This document shows, in pieces, positions 37,092 through 46,914 of a stretch of 64,000 nucleotides of DNA. The position numbers and the translations under genes were made by a program. The notes beneath the pieces are model-generated. The model did not search any database. It had not been told where the DNA came from and worked only from the letters and a program-made list of their open reading frames with translations. This DNA is from CAZCTO01 sp964501725. Its GTDB lineage: Bacteria > Bacillota > Clostridia > Saccharofermentanales > Saccharofermentanaceae. The stretch's first letter is position 1, and each line of letters opens with the position of its first letter. The stretch lies in NCBI GenBank assembly GCA_964501725.1, contig CAZCTO010000009.1:1-64000 (forward strand), written 5' to 3'.

Positions 37092-38600
37092 TCAGCCGAT
37101 CGGCTTCATCGTCGGAAACAATAAAACATCACGGATTGATGCTCTGTCCGTGAGCAGCATGACCAAACGGTCGATGCCGATACCCATTCCGCCGGTCGGC
37201 GGCATACCGTATTCGAGAGACACACAGAAATCTTCGTCATAAAGATTGGCTTCGTCATCTCCTGCGGCTCTTTTCCGGATTTGATCATCAAAACGGGCGC
37301 GCTGATCCATAGGATCGTTCAGCTCCGAATACGCATTTGCATATTCTCTTCCACCGATAAAAAGCTCAAACCGATCCGTAAAATCGGGGTTATGAGGAAT
37401 CCGTTTGCACAAAGGAGAAACTTCAATCGGGTATTCACATATGAATGTCGGTTGAATTAACTTATCTTCGCAATAAATCTCGAAAAACATATTCAGTATT
37501 TCACCCTTGCGAAGGGATTTATCGGGTGCGATTCCTTTTTCGGCGGCAGCGGCTCTGGCCTGCTCATCCGTTGAAATGGCCGAAAAATCAACTCCGGCAT
37601 ATTCTTTAACCGCTTCGATCATGGTCATTTTCGCAAAGGGAGGCTTCATGCTGATCGGTACTCCCTGATAGGTGATTTCAGTATCTCCGCAAACTTCAAG
37701 GCAAACCGCTGATAAAAGATTCTCTCCAAGCTCAATCATGCCCCGAAGATCGGTATATGCCTGATACATTTCGATGGTGGTAAACTCCGGATTATGCTTA
37801 ACCGACATTCCTTCGTTTCTGAAAAGCCGGCCGATCTCATATACACGGTCAAATCCGCCGACGATCAAACGTTTCAGGTACAGTTCCGGAGCAATACGCA
37901 TATACATATCCATATCTAGGGTGTTGTGATGCGTAACAAAAGGCTTTGCAGCGGCACCGCCCGGTATTGAATTCAGGATGGGCGTCTCCACTTCAATAAA
38001 ATCAAGTTTATCCATATAGTTTCGAATAAATCGGATAATCTGCGAACGCTTTTCGAAAGTACTGCGTACTTCGGGATTCATAATCAAATCAATATAACGC
38101 TGCCGATATCGCATTTCCGTGTCCCTTAGTCCGTGGAACTTGTCCGGCAGAGGACGCAGTGCCTTGGCAAGGAGCTTATATTCCTTGGTACGAATCGATA
38201 TCTCACCCATCTTCGTGCGAAATACCTCTCCGCTTATACCGACGATATCTCCGATATCCAGCTTTTGCCAGCGGGCATATGCCTCGGGACCTATTTCGTC
38301 GATCTTCGTAAAAATCTGAATTCTGCCTTTGCGGTCATGCAAGTCGCAAAAACTGACCTTCCCCATTCCTCTTCTGGAAAGAAGACGGCCCGCAACCGAT
38401 ACGGGCTTCCCTTCCATCTCATCAAATTGATTAATAATGTCTTCCGAAAAATGTGTAACCGGAAAAGAAACTTCGGTAAACGGATCCAGATTTTCTCCGG
38501 CCAGTTCTTCGAGTTTTCCTAAACGGTTGCGCATCTGCTCCTGCAGATCCTGGAGAGATAATTCTTCTCCCGGTACTATAGGGTCGTTATGATCTTGCAT
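37092..38600 (-). CDS. lysS: Lysyl-tRNA synthetase (class II)
   Basis: 502 residues. Charges tRNA-Lys. OB-fold anticodon-binding domain (about 55-170: VSVAGRLLSRRGMGKVSFCDLHD), then the class II core with RYIDLIMNPE (motif 1), FRNEGMSVKHNPEFTTIE (motif 2) and GGMGIGIDRLVMLLTD (motif 3). Lies 40 bases after greA, an arrangement common in Firmicutes, so both are likely on one transcript. Confidence 0.97.
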   Translation of the reverse strand: MQDHNDPIVPGEELSLQDLQEQMRNRLGKLEELAGENLDPFTEVSFPVTHFSEDIINQFDEMEGKPVSVAGRLLSRRGMGKVSFCDLHDRKGRIQIFTKIDEIGPEAYARWQKLDIGDIVGISGEVFRTKMGEISIRTKEYKLLAKALRPLPDKFHGLRDTEMRYRQRYIDLIMNPEVRSTFEKRSQIIRFIRNYMDKLDFIEVETPILNSIPGGAAAKPFVTHHNTLDMDMYMRIAPELYLKRLIVGGFDRVYEIGRLFRNEGMSVKHNPEFTTIEMYQAYTDLRGMIELGENLLSAVCLEVCGDTEITYQGVPISMKPPFAKMTMIEAVKEYAGVDFSAISTDEQARAAAAEKGIAPDKSLRKGEILNMFFEIYCEDKLIQPTFICEYPIEVSPLCKRIPHNPDFTDRFELFIGGREYANAYSELNDPMDQRARFDDQIRKRAAGDDEANLYDEDFCVSLEYGMPPTGGMGIGIDRLVMLLTDRASIRDVLLFPTMKPIG

Positions 38601-38640
38601 ATAATCGCATTTTCCTTTCAGGGATTCGTTGCGACAGAGG

Positions 38641-39126
38641 TCAGAGTGGTTTTCCGATCTTTACGATCTTATATTTGAAGGTTCCCGATGTGGTTTGAAC
38701 ATCGACGATTTGTCCCTTCTTTTTGCCGAGGATCGCCAGTCCGACCGGAGACTCCGATGAGATTCGATTCATAAAAATGTCGCCTTCGTTCGCGTTTACC
38801 AGGTTGTACTGGGCTTCATCCTTTGTTTCCTCATCACGGAGAGTCACGAATGAACCAAGGGTAACTTTGGTCTTGCTGATCTCATCTTCATCAATGACTC
38901 TTGCATTTTTCAGAATGTCTTCAAGCTCCATGATACGGGCTTCATTCTTTGCCTGCGCTTCTTTGGCGTCGTCATATTCAGAGTTCTCGGATAAGTCCCC
39001 CTGAGCTCTGGCATCCTTAAGACGCTCCGATATCTCGGCGGATTTAACGGTCTTGCGATCGGCCAGCTCATCCTGCAGACGCTTGAGACCTTCGACGGTA
39101 AAAGCATTTTTTTCTAATTCAACCAT
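38641..39126 (-). CDS. greA: Transcription elongation factor GreA
   Basis: 161 residues, usual length. N-terminal coiled coil (about 10-80) with the tip acidic residues in GDLSENSEYDDAKEAQ, which reach into the RNA polymerase secondary channel and trigger cleavage of backtracked RNA. The C-terminal FKBP-like domain ends ISSESPVGLAILGKKKG. GGAGA-type RBS before the ATG. Upstream of lysS in the same direction. Confidence 0.97.
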   Translation of the reverse strand: MVELEKNAFTVEGLKRLQDELADRKTVKSAEISERLKDARAQGDLSENSEYDDAKEAQAKNEARIMELEDILKNARVIDEDEISKTKVTLGSFVTLRDEETKDEAQYNLVNANEGDIFMNRISSESPVGLAILGKKKGQIVDVQTTSGTFKYKIVKIGKPL

Positions 39127-39209
39127 ATTTTCTCCTTTATCAACCCTGTTGGTTGTATGTTATATGTATTAATTCCTTTATGTCGTTTTGTCAACATCAA
39201 GCATGCAGT

Positions 39210-40712
39210 TTACTTCCTGTCGCTGTCTTTTTGAATGACATCATGGGCTCCGCCTTCTACTATAGAAGTAGATGATACCACAATCAGCCGTGCTTTTTCC
39301 TGTAATTCCGGAATACTCGATGCACCGCAGGAACACATGGTCGATTTAATCTTCGCCATAGATGTTTCCAGATTATCCTTCAGCTTACCGGCATAAGGAA
39401 CGTATGAATCCACGCCTTCTTCAAAAGACATCTTTCCGCCGTTACTGCCGTCATCATAGCGTTGCCAGTTTCTGGCGCGATTCGATCCCTCGCCCCAGTA
39501 CTCCTTTACATAATTTCCGGAAACCAGCATTTTGCGGGTCGGGCTCTCGTCAAAGCGGGCAAAATATCTGCCTAACATAACAAAATCCGCACCCATCGCA
39601 AGTGCCAGAGTCATATGATAATCGTGAACAATGCCGCCGTCCGAACAAATCGGTATGTAAATACCGGTCTTTTCAAAATACTCGTTACGTGCGGCCGCAA
39701 CCGCAAGTACCGCAGAAGCTTGTCCGCAACCGATACCCTTTTGCTCGCGGGTGATGCAAATGGATCCTCCGCCGATACCGATCTTAACAAAATCCGCGCC
39801 TGCTTCGGCAAGGAAACGAAAGCCTTCCGCGTCAACAACATTTCCGGCACCGACCGGAACTTCCGGGTGGTTCTCCTTGATCCAGCGAACAGCCTCGGCC
39901 TGCCACTGCGAAAATCCGTCGGACGAATCCAGACACAGAATATCGGCGCCGGCGGCAACCAGTGCCGGAACGCGGTCCTTATAGTCTCTCGTGTTGATCC
40001 CGGCTCCGACGATCAGTCTCTTCTGCTCGTCCAGAAGTTCCAGCGGATTTTCTTTGTGCGATTCATAATCTTTACGAAAAACGAGTCCGACCAGGCAATT
40101 GTTCTCGTCAACAATCGGCAACTGGTTAATCTTATGCTCCCAAATGATATCGTTGGCTTCTTTAAGTGTAGTCCCTTCTTTGGCATAAACGAGATGCTCA
40201 AAAGGAGTCATAAACTCCGCAACCCGGGTGGTCGGGTCCATGCGGCTGACACGATAGTCTCTTGAGGTCACAAGGCCCAGAAGAACTCCGTTCGGGGATC
40301 CGTCATGGGTTATGGCAACCGTGCGGTGGCCCATTCTTTCACCGAGCGCCAAAACATCCGAAAGCGTATTTTCCGGTGTCAAATTGGAGTCGGAAGTGAC
40401 TAATCCGGCCTTGTATTTCTTGGCCTTCCGTACCATTTCGCATTGATTTTCAATCGCCTGAGATTGAAAAATAAATGAAAGTCCCCCGCACCGTGCGAGC
40501 GCGATGGCCATTCCGGCATCCGATACTGACTGCATAATTGCCGAAACAACGGGGATGTTGATGGATATTGGGGAATTCTCTTTGCCTTTCCGATACTTGC
40601 AAATCGGAGTCGATAAATCAACCTTATCCGGAGTATTATCAGCGGTTGTCAGATTGGGAATCAGCAAATATTCACTGAACGTACGTGATTCTTCCTCAAA
40701 AATTTTCGCCAT
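39210..40712 (-). CDS. guaB: Inosine-5'-monophosphate dehydrogenase
   Basis: 500 residues from the ATG at 40712, with GGGAGG seven to eight bases upstream; the extension to 40784 crosses the promoter. Oxidises IMP to XMP, committing purines to GMP. Barrel core interrupted by two CBS domains (about 105-225: [31 protein letters not shown]). Catalytic loop [18 protein letters not shown] holds the active-site Cys and differs from the usual [21 protein letters not shown] is the phosphate site. A TTGCCG-N18-TATCAT promoter is possible near 40750-40790. Confidence 0.92.
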   Translation of the reverse strand: MAKIFEEESRTFSEYLLIPNLTTADNTPDKVDLSTPICKYRKGKENSPISINIPVVSAIMQSVSDAGMAIALARCGGLSFIFQSQAIENQCEMVRKAKKYKAGLVTSDSNLTPENTLSDVLALGERMGHRTVAITHDGSPNGVLLGLVTSRDYRVSRMDPTTRVAEFMTPFEHLVYAKEGTTLKEANDIIWEHKINQLPIVDENNCLVGLVFRKDYESHKENPLELLDEQKRLIVGAGINTRDYKDRVPALVAAGADILCLDSSDGFSQWQAEAVRWIKENHPEVPVGAGNVVDAEGFRFLAEAGADFVKIGIGGGSICITREQKGIGCGQASAVLAVAAARNEYFEKTGIYIPICSDGGIVHDYHMTLALAMGADFVMLGRYFARFDESPTRKMLVSGNYVKEYWGEGSNRARNWQRYDDGSNGGKMSFEEGVDSYVPYAGKLKDNLETSMAKIKSTMCSCGASSIPELQEKARLIVVSSTSIVEGGAHDVIQKDSDRK

Positions 40713-40866
40713 GAAAAAACCTCCCAAAACTTCCGATATCCAATAGTTCCTAGTATGATAGCACAAATTGTTGCTGTGCGGCAAAGGATTTTCGAGCTGT
40801 GTACTGCTTTTTATAATTATCCGGTTTTCTCAAGAAACCAACGTGAAAAGCATTAACACCGTCGCC

Positions 40867-41520
40867 CTAAATTTTCCGGATACGGCGAACAATTTTACTT
40901 ATAAAAAGTGATAATTTCATTGGTTTTTTGCTCGAACCATAAATGATTCCTCTCATCGCGAAAAGAAGTATGGTTGTGATCACGGCTTCCGGGATCAGAT
41001 ATGTTCCGTTATAACCTAGGGAATAAAGCCACACTGCCTGACCCTCTCCTGCGTATTCCGCATAAAAAACAATTCCGGATATAAACGAAAAAGTAAGCCG
41101 GCCCAGCATGCTGATGACGACGGCTAATACCATTTTGTAAAACGGTACCAGACGCAGGCGTCGGAAAATGTTCGTTTCTGTAATGCGAACAGGCTTTTTT
41201 GCCGCAAAAAACCCCGCGAACCCAAGCGATGTAAAAGCCAGCGTATAGTCGAGAAGCACTTGCACCGGCATTAGAAAATAACCGCCGATCATTTGTAAAA
41301 GGCTGAAAATAAAAGCTGCTGCAAATCCCCATGCCGGTCCGAAACACAGCGCGAAAAAGATAATCGGCAGCATGGAACCGGGCGTAACCGTTCCGCCTTG
41401 CGGCATAGTGTAAATAGGAAGAAGTGAAAGAACATATGCAATTGCTATGCAGATTCCGCCTGCAGAGATCGCGAGCAGCTTCTCGCGGGATCCAGATGAT
41501 TTGAGTGTGTGATCAGACAT
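40867..41520 (-). CDS. thiT: ECF transporter S component for thiamine, ThiT
   Basis: 217 residues with six hydrophobic segments. MPQGGTVTPGSMLPIIFFALCFG is the ThiT-type substrate loop (the L1/TM region after LLPIYT). It binds thiamine and works with a shared EcfA/A'/T module, which is not in this window. AGGAGGAG lies seven bases upstream of the ATG. Directly behind a TPP riboswitch, which confirms thiamine-related control. The C-terminal tail is basic. Confidence 0.93.
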   Translation of the reverse strand: MSDHTLKSSGSREKLLAISAGGICIAIAYVLSLLPIYTMPQGGTVTPGSMLPIIFFALCFGPAWGFAAAFIFSLLQMIGGYFLMPVQVLLDYTLAFTSLGFAGFFAAKKPVRITETNIFRRLRLVPFYKMVLAVVISMLGRLTFSFISGIVFYAEYAGEGQAVWLYSLGYNGTYLIPEAVITTILLFAMRGIIYGSSKKPMKLSLFISKIVRRIRKI

Positions 41521-41580
41521 AAAAAACTCCTCCTTTATGTCCGACAGATGAACAAGGAGAAGCCTTCACGTGCTTCGTCT

Positions 41581-41670
41581 ATGATCCCTCCGCCGGCATT
41601 ATCCGGTTCAGGTTATTCGGGTCGATGTCCCAAAGACATCCTCTCAGCCGGCTTAGTGGGCCAGCTCCCC
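41581..41670 (-). promoter_or_regulatory. TPP riboswitch (THI element)
   Basis: On the minus strand: GGGGAGC at the 5' end, the near-invariant GGCTGAGAGG, GGGACATCGACCC, AACCTGAACCGGATAATGCC and GGAGGGATCA at the 3' end, in the right order. It is followed by a small GAAGC/GCTTC hairpin and the thiT RBS about 55 bases later, which fits either translational or transcriptional control of thiT by thiamine pyrophosphate. Confidence 0.97.
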
Positions 41671-41769
41671 GTTTGTAGTTATGATAATATTCCAAGACTT
41701 CTTAAAAAACAAGAGGATTCGGCTTAACTTTCCGCAAATGTCAGTTGCCTGAATATTTAGCTTATCCGC

Positions 41770-42750
41770 CTATTGATTAATTACCTTGCAAACTTTCATG
41801 AATTTTCCGATTTCCGAAGTGTATTGATCAGGAGCCGTATCATAAGCCATCACATGTTTGGCTCCTTCAACAACAACCATTCTTTTGGGGCATTGAAGTC
41901 GGTTAAAAACATCTTCACCCATCTGCACCGGGACAAAAGTGTCTTCCGCACCGTGAAAAATCAAGACAGGAATCTTAACTCTTCCCGCGACATCAAGAAC
42001 CGAAGCGCGCTTGACAGGGAAACCGATCCTTGAAGCCGCGATTCTGCTGATCATCTTCATGAAGAATTTGATCCGAATATGATATCTCGTTTGAATAACC
42101 AGCTGAATTTGATTCTCAAGCGAGTCGTACGGGCTGTCGGCAACGATCCCTAATACACCGTCCGGCAATTTCTTGCTTCCCGCGGCCATTAAAGCAGTGG
42201 CTGCTCCCATCGAGCGACCGTGAACCAGGATTTTCAGCGGCCCGGCCAGATGCTTTCTTATGTAATTTATCCACATGATCAAATCCTGACTGTCAAACAA
42301 ACCGTATCCGATATGTTTTCCCTGGCTCATACCATGGGCTCGCAGATGAGGAATCAAAATATGACAATCCATCTTGTTCAGATACATCTGAGCATAGGCT
42401 CCCATATCAGATGGGTGATCTCGCCAGCCATGGATAAGAACCACCAGGTTTTTGCTCTTCTTATCATCCGCCGGCCGGTAGTATGCCGCAAGCTTCAGCC
42501 CGTCGTAAGAAGTAATCTGCAAATCCATGAAGTCCATGCGGTTGGTATAGAACCAATTTTTCCCGCGTCCGAAAATCGTATCCTGCTTAATTTGCAGCGG
42601 CGACTTATCATAAGGGGGTCTGGGAAAAGGCCGGTCAAAGATCTTGTGAAAAGCCTTCAGTGACGCGACATACAAAGCAAGCGCTATCAGGGCTGTAAGA
42701 AGGACAGCCGAAACACTTCCGATGATGATCCAGAATACGACTTTATCCAA
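41770..42750 (-). CDS. Membrane-anchored alpha/beta hydrolase
   Basis: 326 residues, TTG start. One N-terminal TM segment (about 6-30), then an alpha/beta hydrolase with LIHGWRDH (oxyanion loop, about 108), nucleophile elbow HGRSMG (Ser about 181), Asp in FHGAEDTFVP and catalytic His in GAKHVMA. It resembles the YqkD/BAAT-type serine hydrolases. Substrate unknown. Eight bases after the Xaa-Pro peptidase gene, third in a probable unit with the acyltransferase. Confidence 0.85.
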   Translation of the reverse strand: MDKVVFWIIIGSVSAVLLTALIALALYVASLKAFHKIFDRPFPRPPYDKSPLQIKQDTIFGRGKNWFYTNRMDFMDLQITSYDGLKLAAYYRPADDKKSKNLVVLIHGWRDHPSDMGAYAQMYLNKMDCHILIPHLRAHGMSQGKHIGYGLFDSQDLIMWINYIRKHLAGPLKILVHGRSMGAATALMAAGSKKLPDGVLGIVADSPYDSLENQIQLVIQTRYHIRIKFFMKMISRIAASRIGFPVKRASVLDVAGRVKIPVLIFHGAEDTFVPVQMGEDVFNRLQCPKRMVVVEGAKHVMAYDTAPDQYTSEIGKFMKVCKVINQ

Positions 42751-42758
42751 AGAAACGC

Positions 42759-44030
42759 CTACTTTCCGCTGACACTCCCGATAAGCGTCTCAATTTCATC
42801 ACGCTCTCGAAAAACAAAATCAGACAATATTTCACAGCCTTCCTCCGTAACGAGTACATCGTCCTCAATCCGAAATCCGACGCCCCACTCCCGAATATAA
42901 AGTCCCGGTTCAACAGCTAAAACGCAGTTTTTTGATAGCGGTGCTTCCCTGACGCAAACATCGTGCACATCCATTCCCAGATGGTGCGCCGCGTTATGCC
43001 ATACATATTCGCCCAAATCCTTTTCTTCTCCCGGAATCATGAGCCCCAGTTTTTCAAGCTGAATCTGTGCGACACGCCGAACCGCTTGATTAACTTCAGA
43101 GAGCTTGATGCCAGGAGAAATCACTCGAAAAGCCTCCTTTTGACATATCCTCACTGCATCATACACAGCCTTTTGCTTTTCCGAAAAAGATCCGCCGACA
43201 GGATAGACGCGTGAAATATCCGCGCAAAGTCCTCCGACCGAAGCACCGATATCAACCTGTACCAACTCTCCGCGTGAAATTTCCTTACCGCTCGGGACTG
43301 AATGATGCAAGCAAAAAGCATTGTCACCGGATGCGACAATCGTCGGGAAAGCCGGCAACAGACAACCCTTACGACTCATTCCGTGCTCCATCGCGGCCAA
43401 CAGTTCAAGCTCGGATACACCGGGATAAAGAATTATCAGAGCGTCACGTATCGCCAGGTCCGTGACTTCAATCGCCCTGCGGATCATCTCAATTTCGCAC
43501 TCTTCTTTGACCATCCTCAATTCTGTCAGAAGCGGCGCAATTGCGATAAGGTTATCTTCGCCGCGAACATTGCCTGCCATTTGCACAAAATCCGTGCCCG
43601 GGCCGGGGCGAATACCCCGGTCTGTCGCCAGCAAAAATGATTTCTCATTGACAAGATTAATCAAATAGTCCATCGATGTCGGCAGAAAAAGAACTTCATC
43701 TACACCGGAGCGCTCCATCGCTTCGTTTGCGCTGAGTCTTTTTCCAGTCCAGCGCTCCCTCATCGGATCGCACGTATGAATGAAGAGGGCACTGACAATA
43801 TGGCTGCCGTTTTTTTGGATGACAAGGATCGAGTCTTCCTGATTAATCCCCGAAAGATAAAAGAAGTTTCTGTCCGCCAAAAAGGGATAATGCGAATCAG
43901 CAGACATCGGCACCGTTTGACCTGCAAAAAGCACCGCAAAACAGCGCTCCGGTAGTTTATCCAGGAGCTTTCTGCGGTTTTCCCTAAAAAACTCCGGGGG
44001 CAGTTTATAATCCCGAACATCCGGAATCAT
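42759..44030 (-). CDS. pepP: Xaa-Pro aminopeptidase (M24B, aminopeptidase P)
   Basis: 423 residues. Removes N-terminal residues preceding proline. N-terminal AMP_N domain (1-130: LPERCFAVLFAGQTVPMSADSHYPFLADRNFFYLSG), then the pita-bread domain with metal ligands in LVQVDIGASVGGLCADISR (two Asp), HNAAHHLGMDVHD (His), AVEPGLYI (Glu) and FRIEDDVLV (Glu). Probably cytosolic and Mn-dependent. The ATG overlaps the acyltransferase stop (ATGA). Confidence 0.94.
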   Translation of the reverse strand: MIPDVRDYKLPPEFFRENRRKLLDKLPERCFAVLFAGQTVPMSADSHYPFLADRNFFYLSGINQEDSILVIQKNGSHIVSALFIHTCDPMRERWTGKRLSANEAMERSGVDEVLFLPTSMDYLINLVNEKSFLLATDRGIRPGPGTDFVQMAGNVRGEDNLIAIAPLLTELRMVKEECEIEMIRRAIEVTDLAIRDALIILYPGVSELELLAAMEHGMSRKGCLLPAFPTIVASGDNAFCLHHSVPSGKEISRGELVQVDIGASVGGLCADISRVYPVGGSFSEKQKAVYDAVRICQKEAFRVISPGIKLSEVNQAVRRVAQIQLEKLGLMIPGEEKDLGEYVWHNAAHHLGMDVHDVCVREAPLSKNCVLAVEPGLYIREWGVGFRIEDDVLVTEEGCEILSDFVFRERDEIETLIGSVSGK

Positions 44031-44683
44031 CTTCTGGGTTCTCCGGATCTGACATTATATTCATCGAAAAGAATCGTGTTGTTGATATATCCGAGGGTGG
44101 CACCGGGAGACCTTCGGATGAGTCCCGGATTCCCGATCACAATCGAGTTATCCGGCACGTCAAAATTCACATAGGCTCCGGGAGCAATAAGGACGTTATT
44201 GCCTACGCGGATATTGCCGATGATCAGCGCATTTGCGCCGATCCACACATAATTACCGATCGTCGGTGCGCCTTTTCTCGGTCCCCGGAACTGAGTTCCG
44301 ATGACCACACCGGTGGAACAATTAACGTTATGACCGATCACCGATCTCGGATGAATAATCAGTCGGCCATAGTGAGCAATATAAAATCCCTTGCCGATCT
44401 TCGTGTCATATGGAATCTGAAAATGATACTTATGAGACTTACGGTCCAGACTTGCATTATAAAAACGAAAAACCAATTTGGACCAATAATGCTTGAAATC
44501 TTTCTTATCTCCCTGAGACTTGAAGTAGTGGTATTGCGTACGCCGGAATGTGCTTAGAAAGCGGTACTCCGGACTTGATATCAGTTCTTGCAAATACGTC
44601 AGATACACTCTCGTGTGTCTCCGTTTATTTCCAGTATAGCGATATAAATCACTATATATTATATCCTTGAGCTCGTCGTTCAT
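44027..44683 (-). CDS. Serine acetyltransferase-like hexapeptide-repeat acyltransferase
   Basis: 218 residues from the ATG at 44683 (GAGG five bases upstream); the longer frame runs into the tRNA-Ser promoter and tRNA gene. N-terminal helical part (1-85) is unlike CysE. The C-terminal left-handed beta-helix (about 95-190) has hexapeptide turns and the catalytic-type His in IAHYGRLIIHPRSVIG, then GTQFRGPRKGAPTIGNYVWIGANALIIGN and IAPGAYVNFDVPDNSIVIGNPG. It could acetylate serine or a sugar; neighbours (pepP, hydrolase) do not indicate which. CysK is absent nearby. Confidence 0.82.
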   Translation of the reverse strand: MNDELKDIIYSDLYRYTGNKRRHTRVYLTYLQELISSPEYRFLSTFRRTQYHYFKSQGDKKDFKHYWSKLVFRFYNASLDRKSHKYHFQIPYDTKIGKGFYIAHYGRLIIHPRSVIGHNVNCSTGVVIGTQFRGPRKGAPTIGNYVWIGANALIIGNIRVGNNVLIAPGAYVNFDVPDNSIVIGNPGLIRRSPGATLGYINNTILFDEYNVRSGEPRR

Positions 44684-44776
44684 CACTGCCTCGCTTACGC
44701 TATTTTTGAATGAATTCAGTTTAATCTTATCGCAGTTCTTTTCATTGAGCAATATAAATCTGGCGCCATTTCTGTC

Positions 44777-44805
44777 TTGACTCATTGTTTCCGTGACTCT
44801 ATAAT
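44777..44805 (+). promoter_or_regulatory. Promoter of tRNA-Ser
   Basis: TTGACT (44777-44782), 17-base spacer, TATAAT (44800-44805), 37 bases before the tRNA 5' end. Confidence 0.75.
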
Positions 44806-44842
44806 CGAGTAGCGCGAAATAGCCTTCTCTTTTGGCAGTCAC

Positions 44843-44933
44843 GGAGAAGTACCCAAGTGGCTGAAGGGTCCGCACTCGAAATGCGGTAGGTCGGGTAACC
44901 GGCGCGGGAGTTCAAATCTCCCCTTCTCCGCCA
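44843..44933 (+). tRNA. tRNA-Ser (anticodon CGA)
   Basis: 91 bases including an encoded CCA. Acceptor GGAGAAG/CTTCTCC, anticodon stem CCGCA/TGCGG around CTCGAAA (anticodon CGA, reads UCG), the long variable arm expected for Ser, and T arm GGGAG-TTCAAAT-CTCCC. It has its own promoter and terminator. Confidence 0.96.
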
Positions 44934-44941
44934 AAACCGAA

Positions 44942-44977
44942 AAGACGTCCCCCTTGTTTGGGGGACGTCTTTTTTTT
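44942..44977 (+). terminator. Strong terminator after tRNA-Ser
   Basis: 12-bp perfect stem AAGACGTCCCCC / GGGGGACGTCTT, 6-base loop, then a run of eight T, starting nine bases after the CCA end. Confidence 0.95.
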
Positions 44978-45022
44978 ATTCGGCTTAAAAAGAATGGGGA
45001 TTTGAACCCCGTGAAGACAATC

Positions 45023-45057
45023 AAAAAACGGCAGTATTCCTCCGAATACTGCCGTTT
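45023..45057 (-). terminator. Terminator of the 285-residue membrane protein gene
   Basis: 14-bp perfect stem AAACGGCAGTATTC / GAATACTGCCGTTT with a four-base loop, followed on the minus strand by a T run. It lies 26 bases after the stop at 45083. Confidence 0.9.
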
Positions 45058-45082
45058 CTATTATTATGTCATTAAACTTGCC

Positions 45083-45940
45083 TTATCCCGGAATAGTCAT
45101 CCCGCTTTTGTCAAACAAGTTTTGAACAAAATCCAGGCTCACGGACAGATATTTGATCTCTTTAGTTTCTGTCCTGCTGTTTTTTGTCGGATTAATTTTG
45201 ATCTTGCGGACATTGAAATAATTCTCCGAGAAATCTTTGGAGTGAAAAAGCTCCCCTTCATAGTATGTTGTTTGGACGATATTTTCAGGTTGCTCGAAGT
45301 ACGCAAGGATCAGATTCGGATCTTTTTCGATGGCGGCACGGTCAGCTTCCAAATCAAAATCACGGAAATTAAATACGGCGTTGTATTTCTTGGCCCAATT
45401 ATTGTCTTTTTCGATGAAGGGATCATTTGCCCAGTTGCAGATAACGACCAGTTGAATAACTGAGTAGATCAGGAACTCAAGAATCCAGAAGATTAAAAGA
45501 ATGATTCCGGTCACATTATCGCCGCCCCTTGCAAATGTCCAGGTTCCTTCTTCGTTAATCAGCTTAATTTTGCTGAGCAAGTCAGAGGGATCCAAAAGAA
45601 GTTCCGTGACGGATGATATGAATGATCCCTCAAAAATATAGCTGACATAAGCTGCCCATTTGAAGTAGGTATAAATCAAAATCCCGATTACAGAAGCAAT
45701 CAGCGCAACAGAGAGGTTCCGGATTTTCAGAAATTTACAAATCAGACCGCCGAGTGCGCCCATTAATCCGCCCAGAAGAATTGTCAGAAGAACGCAAAGC
45801 CTAACGTCCAGATCATTTTGAATGATGTAAAGATAAAGGATACTGAGCGCGCTTCCGACAACCACTGTAGCAAGAAACAGAACCAAAAGACCGAGAGGAT
45901 TGGCTTTACCGGATGGTTTATAGTAATGTTCACGTTGCAT
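45083..45940 (-). CDS. Multi-pass membrane protein, unknown function
   Basis: 285 residues, GGAGG eight to nine bases before the ATG. About five hydrophobic segments (approximately 16-40, 46-70, 75-96, 143-166 and partly 100-112), then a soluble C-terminal half (about 175-285) that is charged, with FRDFDLEADRAAIEKDPNLILAYF. No family is recognised. It is flanked by its own terminator and by about 130 bases of empty sequence upstream, so it appears monocistronic. Confidence 0.75.
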   Translation of the reverse strand: MQREHYYKPSGKANPLGLLVLFLATVVVGSALSILYLYIIQNDLDVRLCVLLTILLGGLMGALGGLICKFLKIRNLSVALIASVIGILIYTYFKWAAYVSYIFEGSFISSVTELLLDPSDLLSKIKLINEEGTWTFARGGDNVTGIILLIFWILEFLIYSVIQLVVICNWANDPFIEKDNNWAKKYNAVFNFRDFDLEADRAAIEKDPNLILAYFEQPENIVQTTYYEGELFHSKDFSENYFNVRKIKINPTKNSRTETKEIKYLSVSLDFVQNLFDKSGMTIPG

Positions 45941-46070
45941 GATCAGGTTTCCTCCTGTAAATAATTATAGAAACTTTATCATAATATTTGAACAAAAGAA
46001 AGATAATTTTAGATGTAACGCGAGGAAATATTGCACCATGTGTCTGCAACGGGAAAACGGGGGGGGCTTT

Positions 46071-46712
46071 CTACGGGCAGGTATCCTCCGTACCGGATTC
46101 ATCTGCGTTAACACTTGCGACGTGACCCGCGTTCCCGGCATCCTTCTTGTCCCTCAGCAGATGGAGAAATGACTGCGAATCCGGATCGATGTCGCCGAAT
46201 TTGATGAAAATAGCAATCTCCTCGATAAAACCGGCGATGTAAAGAATCGCGAGAAAAGTAACAAAATAAGTCATATCGAAAAGATCAGCAAAGATGACCG
46301 CGACATATAACAATACGGCATTGAGCTTCAAGATAAAAGTGTGCATCATGATCGGCTTTTTGCAGACAATTCCGGAGATAATAAAAGATGATACAAGAAG
46401 GCCAAGAAATACGAGAATCAACTGAAAATTCGGAGCGGAAGTGATGACTTCCGCATCCAACTGATATAAAAACCACGCGGATGCCAGATAGAAAAACAGA
46501 TCAGAAAAAGAGTCCAACTTCTTTCCGATCTCGGTAAGCATGTTGAATTTACGTGCAATCAATCCGTCAAAGAAATCGGTCGCGCCGACAAGGACATATA
46601 AGATAATAAATGCGGTTCGCATATCCATGTGCAAAAACACAAACAGCAGCGGCAAAAGGAAAAACCTTGATGCTGAGAGAACGTTCGGTATGTTAATCAC
46701 TTTTTGATCCAT
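46071..46712 (-). CDS. CDP-alcohol phosphatidyltransferase family protein
   Basis: 213 residues from the ATG at 46712 (GGAGGG three to four bases upstream); the extension to 46823 lacks an RBS. The defining motif D-x2-DG-x2-AR-x8-G-x3-D-x3-D is perfect in DFFDGLIARKF...GKKLDSFSD (about residues 45-70). About six TM segments. It transfers a phosphatidyl group from CDP-diacylglycerol to an alcohol (glycerol phosphate, inositol phosphate or serine); the acceptor is not clear. The C-terminal 35 residues are polar and probably disordered. Confidence 0.9.
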   Translation of the reverse strand: MDQKVINIPNVLSASRFFLLPLLFVFLHMDMRTAFIILYVLVGATDFFDGLIARKFNMLTEIGKKLDSFSDLFFYLASAWFLYQLDAEVITSAPNFQLILVFLGLLVSSFIISGIVCKKPIMMHTFILKLNAVLLYVAVIFADLFDMTYFVTFLAILYIAGFIEEIAIFIKFGDIDPDSQSFLHLLRDKKDAGNAGHVASVNADESGTEDTCP

Positions 46713-46914
46713 AATCCCTCCATGAAGCAACACAACTTCTCTGTTGAACTTGCAGGCTTTTCGAATATTATACCTCAATTGATTCATACCGGAACCACAG
46801 ACCTTCATCTGCTGATAGCACATCTATTTATTTTGATGTAGAATATCAGTAAGGAATTATAGTAATCAATACATTAATGGTCAAGGTGCGCTTTAGTAAT
46901 GTCCGGAGTGAACT

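Noticed and set aside
44684..44875. Extension of the acyltransferase into the tRNA-Ser region
   Set aside because: It would cover the tRNA-Ser promoter and part of the tRNA on the opposite strand; the ATG at 44683 has an RBS.
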